Notes: generated by a model not told the origin, from the sequence alone. 64,000 nt of DNA from Duganella sp. (GCA_026225475.1 JAMFSU010000009.1:62001-126000); one strand, 5' to 3'; shown: positions 28,303-37,705, counted from the stretch's first letter. Numbers and translations are program-made.

Positions 28303-29358
28303 ATGAAAAAAGTCCTCATCCTCGGCGTCAACGGCTTCATCGGCCATCACTTGTCCAAGCGTATTCTGGAAACCACTGACTGGCACGTCTATGGCATGGA
28401 CATGATGACCGACCGCATCACCGACATTCTGGAAAACGAGGCCTACAAGTCGCGCATGCACTTCTTTGAGGGCGACATCACGATCAACAAGGAATGGGTC
28501 GAATACCACGTCAAGAAGTGCGACGTGATCCTGCCGCTGGTCGCCATTGCGACGCCGTCGACCTATGTCAACAAGCCATTGCGCGTGTTCGAACTGGACT
28601 TTGAAGCCAATCTGCCGATCGTGCGCTCGGCTGCCAAGTATGGCAAGCATCTGGTGTTCCCATCGACCTCGGAAGTCTATGGCATGTGCCACGACGACGA
28701 ATTCGACTCCGAAGAGTCGGAACTGATCTGTGGCCCAATCAACAAGCCACGCTGGATCTACTCCTGCGCCAAACAGCTGATGGATCGTGTGATCTGGGGC
28801 TATGGCATGGAAGACAATCTGAACTTCACACTGTTCCGTCCATTCAACTGGATCGGCGCTGGTCTGGATTCGATCCACACACCGAAAGAAGGCAGCTCGC
28901 GCGTCGTCACCCAATTCTTCGGTCACATTGTACGTGGCGAAAATATCTCGCTGGTCGATGGCGGTCAGCAAAAGCGTGCGTTCACCTACATTGATGATGG
29001 TATCGACGCGCTGATGAAGATCATCGCCAACGAAGGCGGTATCGCCACCGGCAAGATCTACAACATCGGTAATCCGACCAACAACTATTCGATCCGTGAA
29101 CTGGCTAACATGATGCTCACGCTGGCCACCGAATACCCTGAATATGCCGAATCGGCCAAGCAGGTCAAATTGTTGGAAACTACCTCGACGGCCTACTACG
29201 GCAAGGGTTATCAAGACGTGCAAAACCGCGTTCCGAAGATCACCAATACCTGTGAAGAACTGAACTGGAAGCCAACGTTCACCATGGCCGAGACACTGCG
29301 CAATATTTTTGACGCCTACCGCGGCCAAGTCGCTGAAGCGCGCGCACTGGTCGACTAA
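28303..29358 (+). CDS. UDP-glucuronate C4 oxidase/decarboxylase (ArnA C-terminal half as a separate protein)
   Basis: A 351-residue short-chain dehydrogenase-type enzyme that oxidatively decarboxylates UDP-glucuronate to UDP-4-keto-arabinose, the first committed step of the pathway. It has the Rossmann motif GVNGFIGHHL (8-17), IEYHVKKCD-like WVEYHVKKCDVILPLVAIATP, STSEVYGM (Ser123, Glu124), the Tyr153/Lys157 pair in YSCAKQ, and KGYQDVQNRVPKI, whose arginine matches the catalytic Arg619 of E. coli ArnA. It is preceded by the formyltransferase and followed by a strong terminator. Confidence 0.94.
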   Translation: MKKVLILGVNGFIGHHLSKRILETTDWHVYGMDMMTDRITDILENEAYKSRMHFFEGDITINKEWVEYHVKKCDVILPLVAIATPSTYVNKPLRVFELDFEANLPIVRSAAKYGKHLVFPSTSEVYGMCHDDEFDSEESELICGPINKPRWIYSCAKQLMDRVIWGYGMEDNLNFTLFRPFNWIGAGLDSIHTPKEGSSRVVTQFFGHIVRGENISLVDGGQQKRAFTYIDDGIDALMKIIANEGGIATGKIYNIGNPTNNYSIRELANMMLTLATEYPEYAESAKQVKLLETTSTAYYGKGYQDVQNRVPKITNTCEELNWKPTFTMAETLRNIFDAYRGQVAEARALVD

Positions 29359-29381
29359 ATCGCACTTGCGGTTGCAACGGG

Positions 29382-29411
29382 AAATGCGTTCTTCGGAACG
29401 CATTTTTTGTT
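29382..29411 (+). terminator. Intrinsic terminator between the arnA halves and arnD
   Basis: AAATGCGTTC (29382-29391) and GAACGCATTT (29396-29405) pair perfectly around the stable TTCG tetraloop, followed by TTTTGTTTTT. It lies 23 bases after the decarboxylase stop and upstream of arnD in the same direction. Confidence 0.9.
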
Positions 29412-29522
29412 TTTGCCACCATTTTTTTGGTTCACGATTGCAGCATTGCGGGAAATAGATTTATCCACCTCGACTTTCGTGCAACAATTTGCACTAACAG
29501 CGCCCTCCAGAAAGCCAGTAAA

Positions 29523-30464
29523 TTGCCTCAGATCACACTCAAAATCGATGCCGACACCTACCGCGGAACACGCGAAGGCGTCCCCAATCTGGTCAAGCAA
29601 TTGCAGCGTCACGGCGCCAATGCCAGCTTTCTGTTTTCGCTCGGCCCCGATCATACCGGCTGGGCACTCAAGCAAGTATTCCGTCCTGGTTTTTTCAGCA
29701 AGGTCTCACGCACCTCGGTGGTCGAACATTACGGCATCAAGACGCTGATGTACGGCACGCTGTTGCCAGCGCCCGATATCGGCAAGACCTGCGCCAACTA
29801 CATGCGGGCCGTGCGCGATGCCGGCTTTGAATGCGGCATTCACACCTGGGATCACCGCGTCTGGCAAGACCACGTACGTCAGCGTGACGCTGCCTGGACC
29901 CAGGAAGTCATGCAACGTGCCTATGCGCGCTTCCACGACATCTTTGGACATGCACCGATCACGCACGGTGCTGCCGGCTGGCAAATGAACGAACATGCCT
30001 TCCTGCAACTCGATGCGTTCGGCATTGCCTACTCCTCCGATGGCCGCGCCGTACTGGCTGAAGACGGCACGCTGGCCGCCCCCGCTGCTGGCCCGCATCT
30101 GCTCAGTGCGCAGGGCCGTACCTTGTCATGTGTGCAATTGCCGACGACGCTGCCAACGCTCGATGAACTGCTCGGGCGCACCATCGGCGGCCAGCTCATT
30201 GATACCAGCAATGCCGCGGCACTGCTGCTGCGCCTGACCGAACAACCGCGTGACCATGTATTTACCTTGCATGCCGAGCTTGAAGGACAAAAGCTCGCCC
30301 CCATCTTCGAGCAACTGTTGCTCGGCTGGCGAGCGCAAGGTTATGAGCTGGTCTCGATGGGCGACTATTACCAGACCGTCAAGGATGAGGTCTTGCCAAT
30401 CCTGCCGATTAGCTGGGGTGAACTCCCAGGACGCTCCGGCGACATGATCCTGCAGGCTGCATGA
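29523..30464 (+). CDS. arnD: 4-deoxy-4-formamido-L-arabinose-phosphoundecaprenol deformylase
   Basis: A polysaccharide-deacetylase-family enzyme that removes the formyl group from undecaprenyl-phosphate-formylaminoarabinose before flipping. Motifs are LKIDADTYRGTREGVPNL (metal-binding Asp), GIHTWDHRVWQ (metal-binding His), GAAGWQMN and VFTLHAELEG. TTG at 29523 gives a protein of 313 residues starting where E. coli ArnD starts. The ATG at 29427 would add 32 unconserved residues and lie close to the terminator. The ribosome-binding site is weak (AGAAAG). It needs either readthrough of the upstream terminator or its own promoter. Confidence 0.85.
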   Translation: MPQITLKIDADTYRGTREGVPNLVKQLQRHGANASFLFSLGPDHTGWALKQVFRPGFFSKVSRTSVVEHYGIKTLMYGTLLPAPDIGKTCANYMRAVRDAGFECGIHTWDHRVWQDHVRQRDAAWTQEVMQRAYARFHDIFGHAPITHGAAGWQMNEHAFLQLDAFGIAYSSDGRAVLAEDGTLAAPAAGPHLLSAQGRTLSCVQLPTTLPTLDELLGRTIGGQLIDTSNAAALLLRLTEQPRDHVFTLHAELEGQKLAPIFEQLLLGWRAQGYELVSMGDYYQTVKDEVLPILPISWGELPGRSGDMILQAA

Positions 30465-30524
30465 ACCTGCCACTGACACCACAACACTGCAAACAAACAA
30501 TCCAACACCTCACCCCGGGCCGCT

Positions 30525-31007
30525 ATGTTGACTGACGATACACCATCCATCCTAAACAAGATCGTGCCAGAATTTTCTGCGGCCATGACCAGCGGTAAAA
30601 CCTTCAACCTGTCCGACTACCAGGGCAAGAACCTGGTGCTGTATTTTTATCCCAAAGACAATACCCCGGGCTGTACTACCGAGAGCATCCAGTTCCGTGA
30701 AGCGTATGCACAATTCCTGCAACACAACACCGCGATCTTCGGCATCAGCCGCGACAGCCTGAAATCGCACGAAAACTTCAAAGCCAAGTTGGAGATGCCT
30801 TTTGAACTGATTTCCGATCCCGACGAAAGCTTGTGCATCATGTTTGATGTCATGAAGATGAAAAACATGTATGGCAAGAAAGTACGCGGCGTCGAACGCA
30901 GTACGTTTGTGATTGACGCCACTGGCAAATTGGTGAAAGAATGGCGTGGAGTGAAAGTACCTTCTCATGTGGACGAAGTGTTGGATTTTGTGAAGACAAT
31001 TGCTTAA
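30525..31007 (+). CDS. bcp: Peroxiredoxin, Bcp/PrxQ family
   Basis: A 160-residue thiol peroxidase reducing hydrogen peroxide and organic peroxides. The peroxidatic cysteine is Cys50 in DNTPGCTTES. The resolving cysteine five residues on, found in the E. coli Bcp type, is absent (serine and isoleucine follow). The only other cysteine is Cys104 in ESLCIMFDV, so it is either a one-cysteine enzyme or uses Cys104. It is 60 bases after arnD in the same direction and may be cotranscribed. A strong nested hairpin follows. The ATG has only a weak ribosome-binding site. Confidence 0.92.
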   Translation: MLTDDTPSILNKIVPEFSAAMTSGKTFNLSDYQGKNLVLYFYPKDNTPGCTTESIQFREAYAQFLQHNTAIFGISRDSLKSHENFKAKLEMPFELISDPDESLCIMFDVMKMKNMYGKKVRGVERSTFVIDATGKLVKEWRGVKVPSHVDEVLDFVKTIA

Positions 31008-31141
31008 AAGACGTTTCAGCCATCACTGAAATGTTGATCTGCGCAGCGGCAAGTCTGGTTTGAACCATCACTTGCCGGCGCCAGCCGAGAGAACTGGTTA
31101 CTTTAGACAAGCCTTTGAATTCAAATAGAAAACCGATGTTT

Positions 31142-31189
31142 AAAAGCCGTTTTTGGATCAGGTCTCGCACCTGCCAAAACGGCTTTTTT
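31142..31189 (+). terminator. Nested terminator after bcp
   Basis: Outer arms GCCGTTTTTGG (31146-31156) and CCAAAACGGC (31174-31183), with one bulged T, enclose a second stem CAGGT/ACCTG with loop CTCGC. Six T residues follow. Confidence 0.8.
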
Positions 31190-31322
31190 ACTTTGCAATT
31201 TCATACTAGCGGCAAACACCACGGCAATGACGCGCTCACAGCAACGCGCGCCAGCCTGTCAGCGCCGCCTCCAGCGTTCCATCCCCCCTCTAACCAAGCC
31301 CTCCTCCCTGTGCGGTTCCTGT

Positions 31323-31336
31323 TGCCAACGTTGGCA
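31323..31336. promoter_or_regulatory. Palindrome upstream of the PIN-PhoH gene
   Basis: TGCCAACGTTGGCA is a perfect 14-base palindrome, 127 bases before the start codon of the PIN-PhoH gene. It could be a dimeric repressor site. No regulator is recognised for it. Confidence 0.35.
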
Positions 31337-31463
31337 CATGACCGTACCAAGAAGGGTTTGCTTAGTGGCGGTCGTGCTTCGTTGTTGCATCTCCTGCAGT
31401 ACCCGCAGTTCCTGTTCGCTCTGACAAAGCGGCATTTTTTCTCCATTTACCACCGAGGTTCTG

Positions 31464-33146
31464 ATGCCCCTGCCCAAACTGCCGAGTAAACCAGCTGCTA
31501 TCCTAGCACCCAAAGACTATCCCAAGGCCGAACGCGGTACCCCTGTCAAACCCAGAATTGCTTTAGTAGAAGTACCACCTGTCGTGATCGCAGCACCGGT
31601 CGCAAAAGCGCCATCGCCACCGCAAGAGACGCATGCCAAGATCAGCGCCAAGACACCGGTCGAGAAACCCCGCGCAGCCGTGCCCAAGGCACTCGAATCG
31701 CGTTCCAAGTCAGCCACTAGCCGCAGCGCCGACAAGCTTGGCGTGTCCAAGCTGTTTGTGCTCGACACCAACGTACTGATGCATGACCCGACCTCGCTGT
31801 TCCGCTTCGAAGAGCATGACATCTATTTGCCGATGATCACGCTTGAAGAACTCGACAACCACAAAAAGGGCATGTCGGAAGTGGCGCGTAATGCACGTCA
31901 AATTTCGCGCTCGCTCGATGCACTGGTGAGCGACATTGCCGAAGACGCCATTGACCTCGGCATCCCACTGTCCAAGCTGGGCAACAAAGAGGCCAAGGGT
32001 CGCCTGTTCTTCCAGACCAAACTGCAAAACGCCAAGCTGCCGGATGGCCTGCCCGAAGGCAAGGCCGACAACCAGATTCTAGGCGTGGTGCGCGCGCTTG
32101 ATCAGCAATATCCCGAGCGCCCGGTGGTGCTGGTGTCGAAAGACATCAACATGCGCCTCAAGGCACGTGCCATCGGTTTGCCGGCGGAAGATTATTTCAA
32201 TGACCATGTACTGGAAGACACCGACCTGCTGTATTCCGGCATTCACCAGCTGCCGGACGACTTCTGGAACAAACACGGCAAGGGCATGGAGTCGTGGCAA
32301 GAAAACAAGCAAGGCACCAGCTACACCTATTACCGTGTGACTGGTCCACATGTGCCATCGCTGCTGGTGAATCAGTTTGTCTTCATCGAACCGAAAAATG
32401 GCGAACCCGCATTCTATGGCCAGGTCTCCCAGCTCAACGGCAAGACTGCCGTGCTGCAGACCTTGCGTGACTACGGCCATACCAAGAACAGTGTATGGGG
32501 TATCACGGCACGCAACCGTGAACAGAACTTCGCGCTGAACCTGTTGATGAATCCGGAATGTGACTTTGTCACGCTGCTGGGTCAGGCCGGCACTGGCAAG
32601 ACCTTGTTGGCACTGGCAGCCGGTCTGGCACAAGTGCTCGAAACCAAGACCTACAACGAAATCATCGTCACCCGCGTGACCGTGCCTGTCGGTGAAGATA
32701 TCGGCTTCCTGCCCGGTACCGAAGAAGAAAAGATGGGGCCGTGGATGGGTGCCTTCGACGACAATCTGGAAGTGCTCAACAAGTCCGACGGCGATGCTGG
32801 CGAGTGGGGTCGTGCTGCGACCCAGGATCTGATCCGTTCACGGATCAAGATCAAGTCGCTCAACTTCATGCGCGGCCGTACTTTCGTCAACAAGTTCCTG
32901 ATCATCGACGAAGCACAAAACCTGACGCCCAAGCAAATGAAGACCTTGGTCACCCGCGCTGGTCCGGGTACCAAAATCATTTGCCTCGGCAATATCGCTC
33001 AGATCGATACGCCTTACCTTACCGAAGGATCGAGTGGCTTGACCTATGTGGTGGACCGCTTCAAGGGTTGGTCGCATAGCGGCCATGTCACCCTGGCGCG
33101 CGGCGAACGCTCGCGTCTGGCCGATCATGCCAGCGATGTGCTTTGA
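31464..33146 (+). CDS. PIN-PhoH fusion: ribonuclease domain plus PhoH ATPase
   Basis: A 560-residue protein with an N-terminal PIN nuclease domain (KLFVLDTNVLMHDPTSLF, Asp101, and a later VLVSKDINMRLKA) and a C-terminal PhoH helicase-like ATPase. Walker A is GQAGTGKT near 373-380, and Walker B is FLIIDEAQNL near 480. PIN-PhoH (PhoH2/YlaK) proteins are proposed RNA helicase-nucleases. The first 90 residues are an unusual Pro/Ala/Lys-rich, probably disordered extension. CCGAGG precedes the ATG. Despite the name and the neighbouring pit gene, no phosphate-regulatory site was recognised. Confidence 0.92.
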   Translation: MPLPKLPSKPAAILAPKDYPKAERGTPVKPRIALVEVPPVVIAAPVAKAPSPPQETHAKISAKTPVEKPRAAVPKALESRSKSATSRSADKLGVSKLFVLDTNVLMHDPTSLFRFEEHDIYLPMITLEELDNHKKGMSEVARNARQISRSLDALVSDIAEDAIDLGIPLSKLGNKEAKGRLFFQTKLQNAKLPDGLPEGKADNQILGVVRALDQQYPERPVVLVSKDINMRLKARAIGLPAEDYFNDHVLEDTDLLYSGIHQLPDDFWNKHGKGMESWQENKQGTSYTYYRVTGPHVPSLLVNQFVFIEPKNGEPAFYGQVSQLNGKTAVLQTLRDYGHTKNSVWGITARNREQNFALNLLMNPECDFVTLLGQAGTGKTLLALAAGLAQVLETKTYNEIIVTRVTVPVGEDIGFLPGTEEEKMGPWMGAFDDNLEVLNKSDGDAGEWGRAATQDLIRSRIKIKSLNFMRGRTFVNKFLIIDEAQNLTPKQMKTLVTRAGPGTKIICLGNIAQIDTPYLTEGSSGLTYVVDRFKGWSHSGHVTLARGERSRLADHASDVL

Positions 33147-33165
33147 TTCACCAACCCTAGCAACG

Positions 33166-33193
33166 AAAAAAGCCAGCGCAAGCTGGCTTTTTT
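33166..33193. terminator. Bidirectional terminator between the PIN-PhoH gene and pit
   Basis: AAAAAAGCCAGC and GCTGGCTTTTTT flank a GCAA tetraloop. A and T tracts on both sides let it serve both convergent genes. Confidence 0.93.
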
Positions 33194-33247
33194 CATCTGC
33201 AGGCGAATCTGCAAACAATACAGAGACGCTTGGCAACGTCCTGCCCG

Positions 33248-34255
33248 TCAGAGAATGTGCATACCGATCCACCAGGCCACCGCAGCCACGAATGCCGATG
33301 CCGGAATTGTAAAAATCCAGGCCCAGACGATATTACCCGCCACGCCCCAGCGCACCGCCGACATCTTGCGCGACGCGCCAACGCCGACAATGGCGCCGGT
33401 GATCGTATGCGTGGTCGACACTGGCACACCCATTGCCGTAGCGATGAACAAGGTGATCGCGCCACCGGTTTCGGCGCAGAAGCCACCGACCGGCTTGAGC
33501 TTGGTGATTCTCTGCCCCATGGTCTTGACGATGCGCCAGCCACCGAACAAAGTGCCCATGCTGATGGCGCAATAGCAGCAGATGATGACCCATATCGGGG
33601 GATTGTCGGTACCGGAGTAACCGGCAGCAATCAACAGCATCCAGATGATGCCAATGGTCTTTTGCGCATCGTTGCCGCCATGACCAAGGCTGTACATCGA
33701 TGCCGACAGCAATTGCGCACGGCGGAACCAGGTATCAACCTTGCGCGGGGTCGAACGCACAAAAATCCACGACACCAGCAGCATCATGATGGAACCAAGG
33801 ATGAAGCCGAGCAATGGCGACAGAACAATGAACAGCACGATCTTGATCAGTCCCGACGAGACCAGCGAACCAGTGCCCGCCTTGGCCACTGCCGCACCAA
33901 CTAGGCCACCGATCAGCGCATGCGAGGACGACGAAGGAATGCCGTAATACCAGGTCACCAGATTCCAGAAAATCGCGCCGACCAAGGCGCCAAACACCAC
34001 AACATGGTCGACCACCGCCGGATCAATCGTCCCCTTGCCGACCGCAGCCGCCACGTGCAATTGATGGAACACAAACACGGCGGCAAGGTTGAAGAACGCT
34101 GCCATGGCCACCGCCGTCTGCGGCCGCAGCACGCCAGTGGAAACCACCGTGGCAATCGCGTTGGCAGCATCATGGAAGCCATTCATGAAATCGAACAACA
34201 AGGCTAGCGCAATCAAAAACACCAGAATGTGAAGACTTATTTGTACTGTATGCAT
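33248..34255 (-). CDS. pit: Low-affinity inorganic phosphate transporter
   Basis: A 335-residue multi-helix inner-membrane carrier of the PiT family, moving metal-phosphate with protons. The duplicated signature is visible: DFMNGFHDAANAIATVVSTG near the N-terminus and GHGGNDAQKTIGIIWM in the second half, with GIPSSSSHALIGGLVGA and GVPVSTTHTITGAIVG loops. It follows the PhoU-like gene by 32 bases and shares its transcript. Confidence 0.95.
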   Translation of the reverse strand: MHTVQISLHILVFLIALALLFDFMNGFHDAANAIATVVSTGVLRPQTAVAMAAFFNLAAVFVFHQLHVAAAVGKGTIDPAVVDHVVVFGALVGAIFWNLVTWYYGIPSSSSHALIGGLVGAAVAKAGTGSLVSSGLIKIVLFIVLSPLLGFILGSIMMLLVSWIFVRSTPRKVDTWFRRAQLLSASMYSLGHGGNDAQKTIGIIWMLLIAAGYSGTDNPPIWVIICCYCAISMGTLFGGWRIVKTMGQRITKLKPVGGFCAETGGAITLFIATAMGVPVSTTHTITGAIVGVGASRKMSAVRWGVAGNIVWAWIFTIPASAFVAAVAWWIGMHIL

Positions 34256-34287
34256 GGATAAACCGTTATCTAGAATGAACGCCTGAA

Positions 34288-34914
34288 TCAGGCATTTTCG
34301 ACGATGATGCCTTCGATGATGTTAGCCACATCTTCGCAACGATCCGTCACGGTTTCCAGGATTTCATAGATGGCTTTGAGCTTGATCAGATTGCGCACGT
34401 CCGGCTCATCGCGGAACAGCTTCGACATGGCCGCACGCATGACATGGTCGGCATCCGATTCAAGACGGTCGATTTCCTGGCAGATCGCCAGAATCTGACG
34501 CGAATTGTCCATGTTATGCAGCAGACCGACCGCGGTCTTGACTTTCTCGGCACAGGCCAGGCACAACTCGGCCAGACGCTTGGCTTCCGGCGTGATGGCC
34601 TTGATGTCGTACAACGAAATAGTCTGAGCAGCATCTTCGAGCAGATCGAGGATGTCATCCATGCGCGTGATCAACTGGTGAATATCATCACGGTCAAGCG
34701 GTGTGATGAAGGTCTTGTGTAGCAGATCGATGGCGTTGTGCGTAACCTTGTCGGCCTGCTTTTCCAGCGTCTCGATGGCATGTACGCGGATTTCCAGGTC
34801 GTCAAAGTTGGTCATCAGGGCAACCATTTCCTTGGCGCATTTCACGCCAAGTTCAGCATGCTGGTTGAACAGATCAAAAAATTTGCCCTCGGTGGGCATC
34901 AAGCGTCCAAACAT
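34288..34914 (-). CDS. PhoU-like Pit accessory protein (DUF47)
   Basis: A 208-residue all-helical protein of the DUF47/PhoU-like family, commonly encoded just before pit and thought to control the transporter. Acidic metal-binding heptads are visible (IHQLITRMDDILDLLEDAAQ and ILETVTDRCEDVANIIEGI), the E/DxxxD pattern of PhoU proteins. It is the first gene of a two-gene operon with pit. Confidence 0.92.
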   Translation of the reverse strand: MFGRLMPTEGKFFDLFNQHAELGVKCAKEMVALMTNFDDLEIRVHAIETLEKQADKVTHNAIDLLHKTFITPLDRDDIHQLITRMDDILDLLEDAAQTISLYDIKAITPEAKRLAELCLACAEKVKTAVGLLHNMDNSRQILAICQEIDRLESDADHVMRAAMSKLFRDEPDVRNLIKLKAIYEILETVTDRCEDVANIIEGIIVENA

Positions 34915-35020
34915 GTTCCACTCTCTTATGAATAGTTAGTACTTTACTGACATGATACAAGCCAACAGCAGTTGGCCTGTGTCGCCCGCCCGACGCGGTG
35001 CGGGTAAGCGATCTGGCGTG

Positions 35021-36427
35021 TCAGTCGCCGCCGTAAGGATTCGCAAGACTACCGACATAATTGTCGTATTTGGTAAATTGCCCCAGGAAGGCCAGGCGGA
35101 TACTGCCAATCGGACCATTACGCTGTTTGCCGATGATGATTTCTGCCGTGCCCTTATCGGGTGAGTCAGGATTGTAGACTTCATCGCGATAAATGAACAA
35201 AATGACGTCGGCATCCTGCTCGATCGCGCCCGACTCGCGCAAGTCGGACATTACCGGACGTTTGTTGGGACGTTGCTCCAATGCGCGGTTAAGCTGCGAC
35301 AAAGCGATCACCGGGCAATTCAATTCTTTGGCCAGGCCTTTCAGACTCCGCGAAATTTCCGAAATTTCCGAGGCCCGGTTTTCACCGCTGGAAGCGCCGC
35401 CGTTACCCGACATCAGTTGCAGGTAATCGATGATGATCAAGCCCAGCTTGCCGCACTGACGCGCCAGACGACGCGAACGCGCACGCAATTCGATCGGGCT
35501 CAGCGCCGGGGTTTCGTCAATATAAAACTGCGCATCGTTCATCTTTTGAATCGCATGCGTCAAGCGCGGCCAGTCCTCGTCAATCAGACGACCAGTACGC
35601 AGGCGGTGCTGATCCAGACGACCAACCGACCCCAGCATACGCATGGCCAACTGGGCGCCGCCCATTTCCATCGAGAACACCGCTACCGGCAAACCGCTAT
35701 CGATCGCGACGTTTTCACCGATGTTGATCGAAAATGCAGTTTTACCCATCGAAGGACGGCCGGCGACAATGATCAAGTCGCCAGGCTGCAAACCCGAAGT
35801 CATTTTGTCCAGATCGATGAAGCCAGTCGGCACGCCGGTGATGTCACTGGTGCTATCGCGGTTGTACAGTTCATCGATACGCTCGACCACCTGAGTCAGC
35901 AACGGCTGGATCGACAGAAAACCTTGCGAACCGCGCGAGCCTTCTTCGGCAATGGCAAAAATCTTCGATTCTGCTTCGTCCAGCATCTGCTTGACGTTTT
36001 TTCCCTGCGGATTAAAAGCGTTGCCGGAAATTTCGTCGGATACCGTAATCAGTTTGCGCAAGATACCGCGATCACGCACGATCTCGGCGTAGCGGCGGAT
36101 ATTGGCAGCAGATGGCGTATTTTGCGCCAGCGCATTCAGATAGCTAAGACCGCCCACTTCCTCCGCCTTGCCACTGGTGGACATGGCTTCGTAGACGGTA
36201 ATCACGTCGGCAGGCTTGGTTTCATTGATCAGCTTGACGATATGCTGAAAGATGATGCGGTGATCATACCGATAGAAATCTTCCGCATTGACAAAGTCTG
36301 CAATACGGTCCCAGGCAGCATTGTCCAGCAACAAACCGCCCAGCACAGATTGCTCAGCTTCGATGGAGTGCGGGGGAACTCGCAGGGATTCTAGTTGCGG
36401 ATCGGGAGAATCGTTCATGGCGCGCAT
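35021..36427 (-). CDS. dnaB: Replicative DNA helicase
   Basis: A 468-residue hexameric helicase that unwinds DNA at the replication fork. The N-terminal domain begins [20 protein letters not shown]. The RecA-like C-terminal domain has Walker [32 protein letters not shown] and [33 protein letters not shown]. No intein is present. The first ATG has AGGT five bases upstream; an ATG three codons later is the alternative. It lies downstream of the rpsF-priB-rpsR-rplI block, separated by a terminator. Confidence 0.97.
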   Translation of the reverse strand: MRAMNDSPDPQLESLRVPPHSIEAEQSVLGGLLLDNAAWDRIADFVNAEDFYRYDHRIIFQHIVKLINETKPADVITVYEAMSTSGKAEEVGGLSYLNALAQNTPSAANIRRYAEIVRDRGILRKLITVSDEISGNAFNPQGKNVKQMLDEAESKIFAIAEEGSRGSQGFLSIQPLLTQVVERIDELYNRDSTSDITGVPTGFIDLDKMTSGLQPGDLIIVAGRPSMGKTAFSINIGENVAIDSGLPVAVFSMEMGGAQLAMRMLGSVGRLDQHRLRTGRLIDEDWPRLTHAIQKMNDAQFYIDETPALSPIELRARSRRLARQCGKLGLIIIDYLQLMSGNGGASSGENRASEISEISRSLKGLAKELNCPVIALSQLNRALEQRPNKRPVMSDLRESGAIEQDADVILFIYRDEVYNPDSPDKGTAEIIIGKQRNGPIGSIRLAFLGQFTKYDNYVGSLANPYGGD

Positions 36428-36551
36428 TATACCTGCTTAGAGTGGTGCCTCAGGGGCGCTGGCGAATTAAGTCGGTTTGAAAAAAACCGGTTTAGATGAC
36501 AATTCGGTAGAACTTATTACACATCGTTGCCATACATGGCGGCAACGACAT

Positions 36552-36589
36552 GCAATAAAAAAGCCAGGCGAACCCGGCTTCTTTATTGC
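36552..36589 (-). terminator. Terminator of the rpsF-priB-rpsR-rplI operon
   Basis: On the minus strand AAGCCGGG pairs with CCTGGCTT around TTCG, followed by TTTTTTATTGC. The flanking GCAATAAA and TTTATTGC extend the stem. It lies 24 bases past the rplI stop. Confidence 0.92.
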
Positions 36590-36613
36590 GCAAAACCACC
36601 AACAGCGTAAAAA

Positions 36614-37066
36614 TTACGCGTGGTCGCCTGCAACAGCAACAGTGACGTCGATCACGACATCGGTATGCAGAGCAACCGATACGATGTGTTCGCCAACAAT
36701 CTTCAACGGACCTTGTGGCAGACGCACTTGCGCCTTTTCGACGGCGAAACCTTGCTTGACCAACGCTTCGGCGATGTCGAAGTTGGTCACGGAACCGAAC
36801 AAACGGCCATCCACGCCCGACTTTTGCGAAATTTGAACGGTCAGACCGCCCAACTTTTCGCCTTGTGCCTGTGCAATTGCCAGCTTCTCTGCAGCGGCTT
36901 TTTCCAACTCAGCGCGCTTGGCTTCGAATTCAGCGATTGCAGTTGCAGTAGCGCGACGCGCCATGCGTTGCGGGATCAAAAAGTTACGTGCGTAACCATC
37001 TTTAACGCGGACGACTTCGCCCAGGGCGCCGAGATTAACGACTTTTTCCAACAGAATGACTTGCAT
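36614..37066 (-). CDS. rplI: 50S ribosomal protein L9
   Basis: The 150-residue L9 of the large subunit, with the N-terminal globular signature [32 protein letters not shown], a long central helix, and the C-terminal 23S-binding domain. AGGAGAAAA precedes the ATG. It is the last gene of the ribosomal operon, 26 bases after rpsR. Confidence 0.98.
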   Translation of the reverse strand: MQVILLEKVVNLGALGEVVRVKDGYARNFLIPQRMARRATATAIAEFEAKRAELEKAAAEKLAIAQAQGEKLGGLTVQISQKSGVDGRLFGSVTNFDIAEALVKQGFAVEKAQVRLPQGPLKIVGEHIVSVALHTDVVIDVTVAVAGDHA

Positions 37067-37092
37067 GTTTTTCTCCTATATCTCGACGTCAA

Positions 37093-37377
37093 TTACGCGT
37101 TGTGCAGATCTGTGTATGGCAGCAACGCGAGGTAGCGTGCGCGCTTGATCGCGGTATCGACTTGACGTTGATAGTGTGCCTTGGTGCCGGTCAGACGTGC
37201 TGGCATGATCTTGCCGTTTTCTTGCACGAAATCCTTCAGGGTGTCGACGTCCTTGTAGTCAACTTGTTCAACACCTGCTGCGGTGAAACGGCAGAACTTC
37301 TTACGCTTGAACAGCGGGTTTTGCTGTTGGCGCTTTTGCTTCAATTTGCTTTTATCGAACTTTTTACCGAATGCCAT
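37093..37377 (-). CDS. rpsR: 30S ribosomal protein S18
   Basis: A 94-residue S18 with the typical basic N-terminus and the core [47 protein letters not shown] single cysteine in KKFCRFT is retained. AGGAGCCGCAAA precedes the ATG. It lies between priB and rplI, as in most betaproteobacteria. Confidence 0.98.
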   Translation of the reverse strand: MAFGKKFDKSKLKQKRQQQNPLFKRKKFCRFTAAGVEQVDYKDVDTLKDFVQENGKIMPARLTGTKAHYQRQVDTAIKRARYLALLPYTDLHNA

Positions 37378-37411
37378 TTTGCGGCTCCTGATATCTAAAA
37401 ATTGGGTGGAT

Positions 37412-37705
37412 CTAAACTACGGATTCAAAATCAACGATGTGAAACACGAGGCTTTTGCTGTTGCGATTACGCCGTGCCATGAAGCCGGTGAACCTGAACA
37501 TCTCGCCGAGACCGGCACGATTGAGTCTTCCTGAAATTTCTCCTGCGGCGAACGCAGTGAGTTCAAATTCGACCAACCGTTTGATGCCCGCTTCAGTCTG
37601 TTCCGATTGATGCTGCAACTTCGCAGTCACTACCGGGATGCCGGCCGGGGTGTAACGAATGACGTCACGCTCGGCAATGCTGGCGACAAACTGAAACTGA
37701 TTCAC
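37412..37705 (-). CDS. priB: Primosomal replication protein N
   Basis: A single-stranded-DNA-binding OB-fold protein for replication restart, about 97 residues. [23 protein letters not shown] and [12 protein letters not shown] match betaproteobacterial PriB. GTG at 37705 starts the protein where Neisseria PriB starts, although AGGAG is only one base away, which is unusually close. A TTG at 37732 with no ribosome-binding site is the alternative. It lies between rpsF and rpsR as expected. Confidence 0.9.
   Translation of the reverse strand: MNQFQFVASIAERDVIRYTPAGIPVVTAKLQHQSEQTEAGIKRLVEFELTAFAAGEISGRLNRAGLGEMFRFTGFMARRNRNSKSLVFHIVDFESVV

Larger units (their letters stand above)
31008..31463. 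other. Gene-free gap between bcp and the PIN-PhoH gene
   Basis: This 456-base stretch holds the bcp terminator (31142-31189), a 14-base palindrome at 31323-31336, and a pyrimidine-rich segment around 31270-31320. An open frame at 31115-31489 crosses the terminator, has no family resemblance and overlaps the next gene, so it is not called. Confidence 0.5.

Noticed and set aside
28294..29403. Long minus-strand frame opposite the arnA decarboxylase gene
   Set aside because: It mirrors third-position GC bias of the real gene and runs across the terminator at 29382. No domain was recognised.
31115..31489. 124-codon frame between bcp and the PIN-PhoH gene
   Set aside because: It crosses a strong terminator, overlaps the start of the next gene, and has no conserved features.
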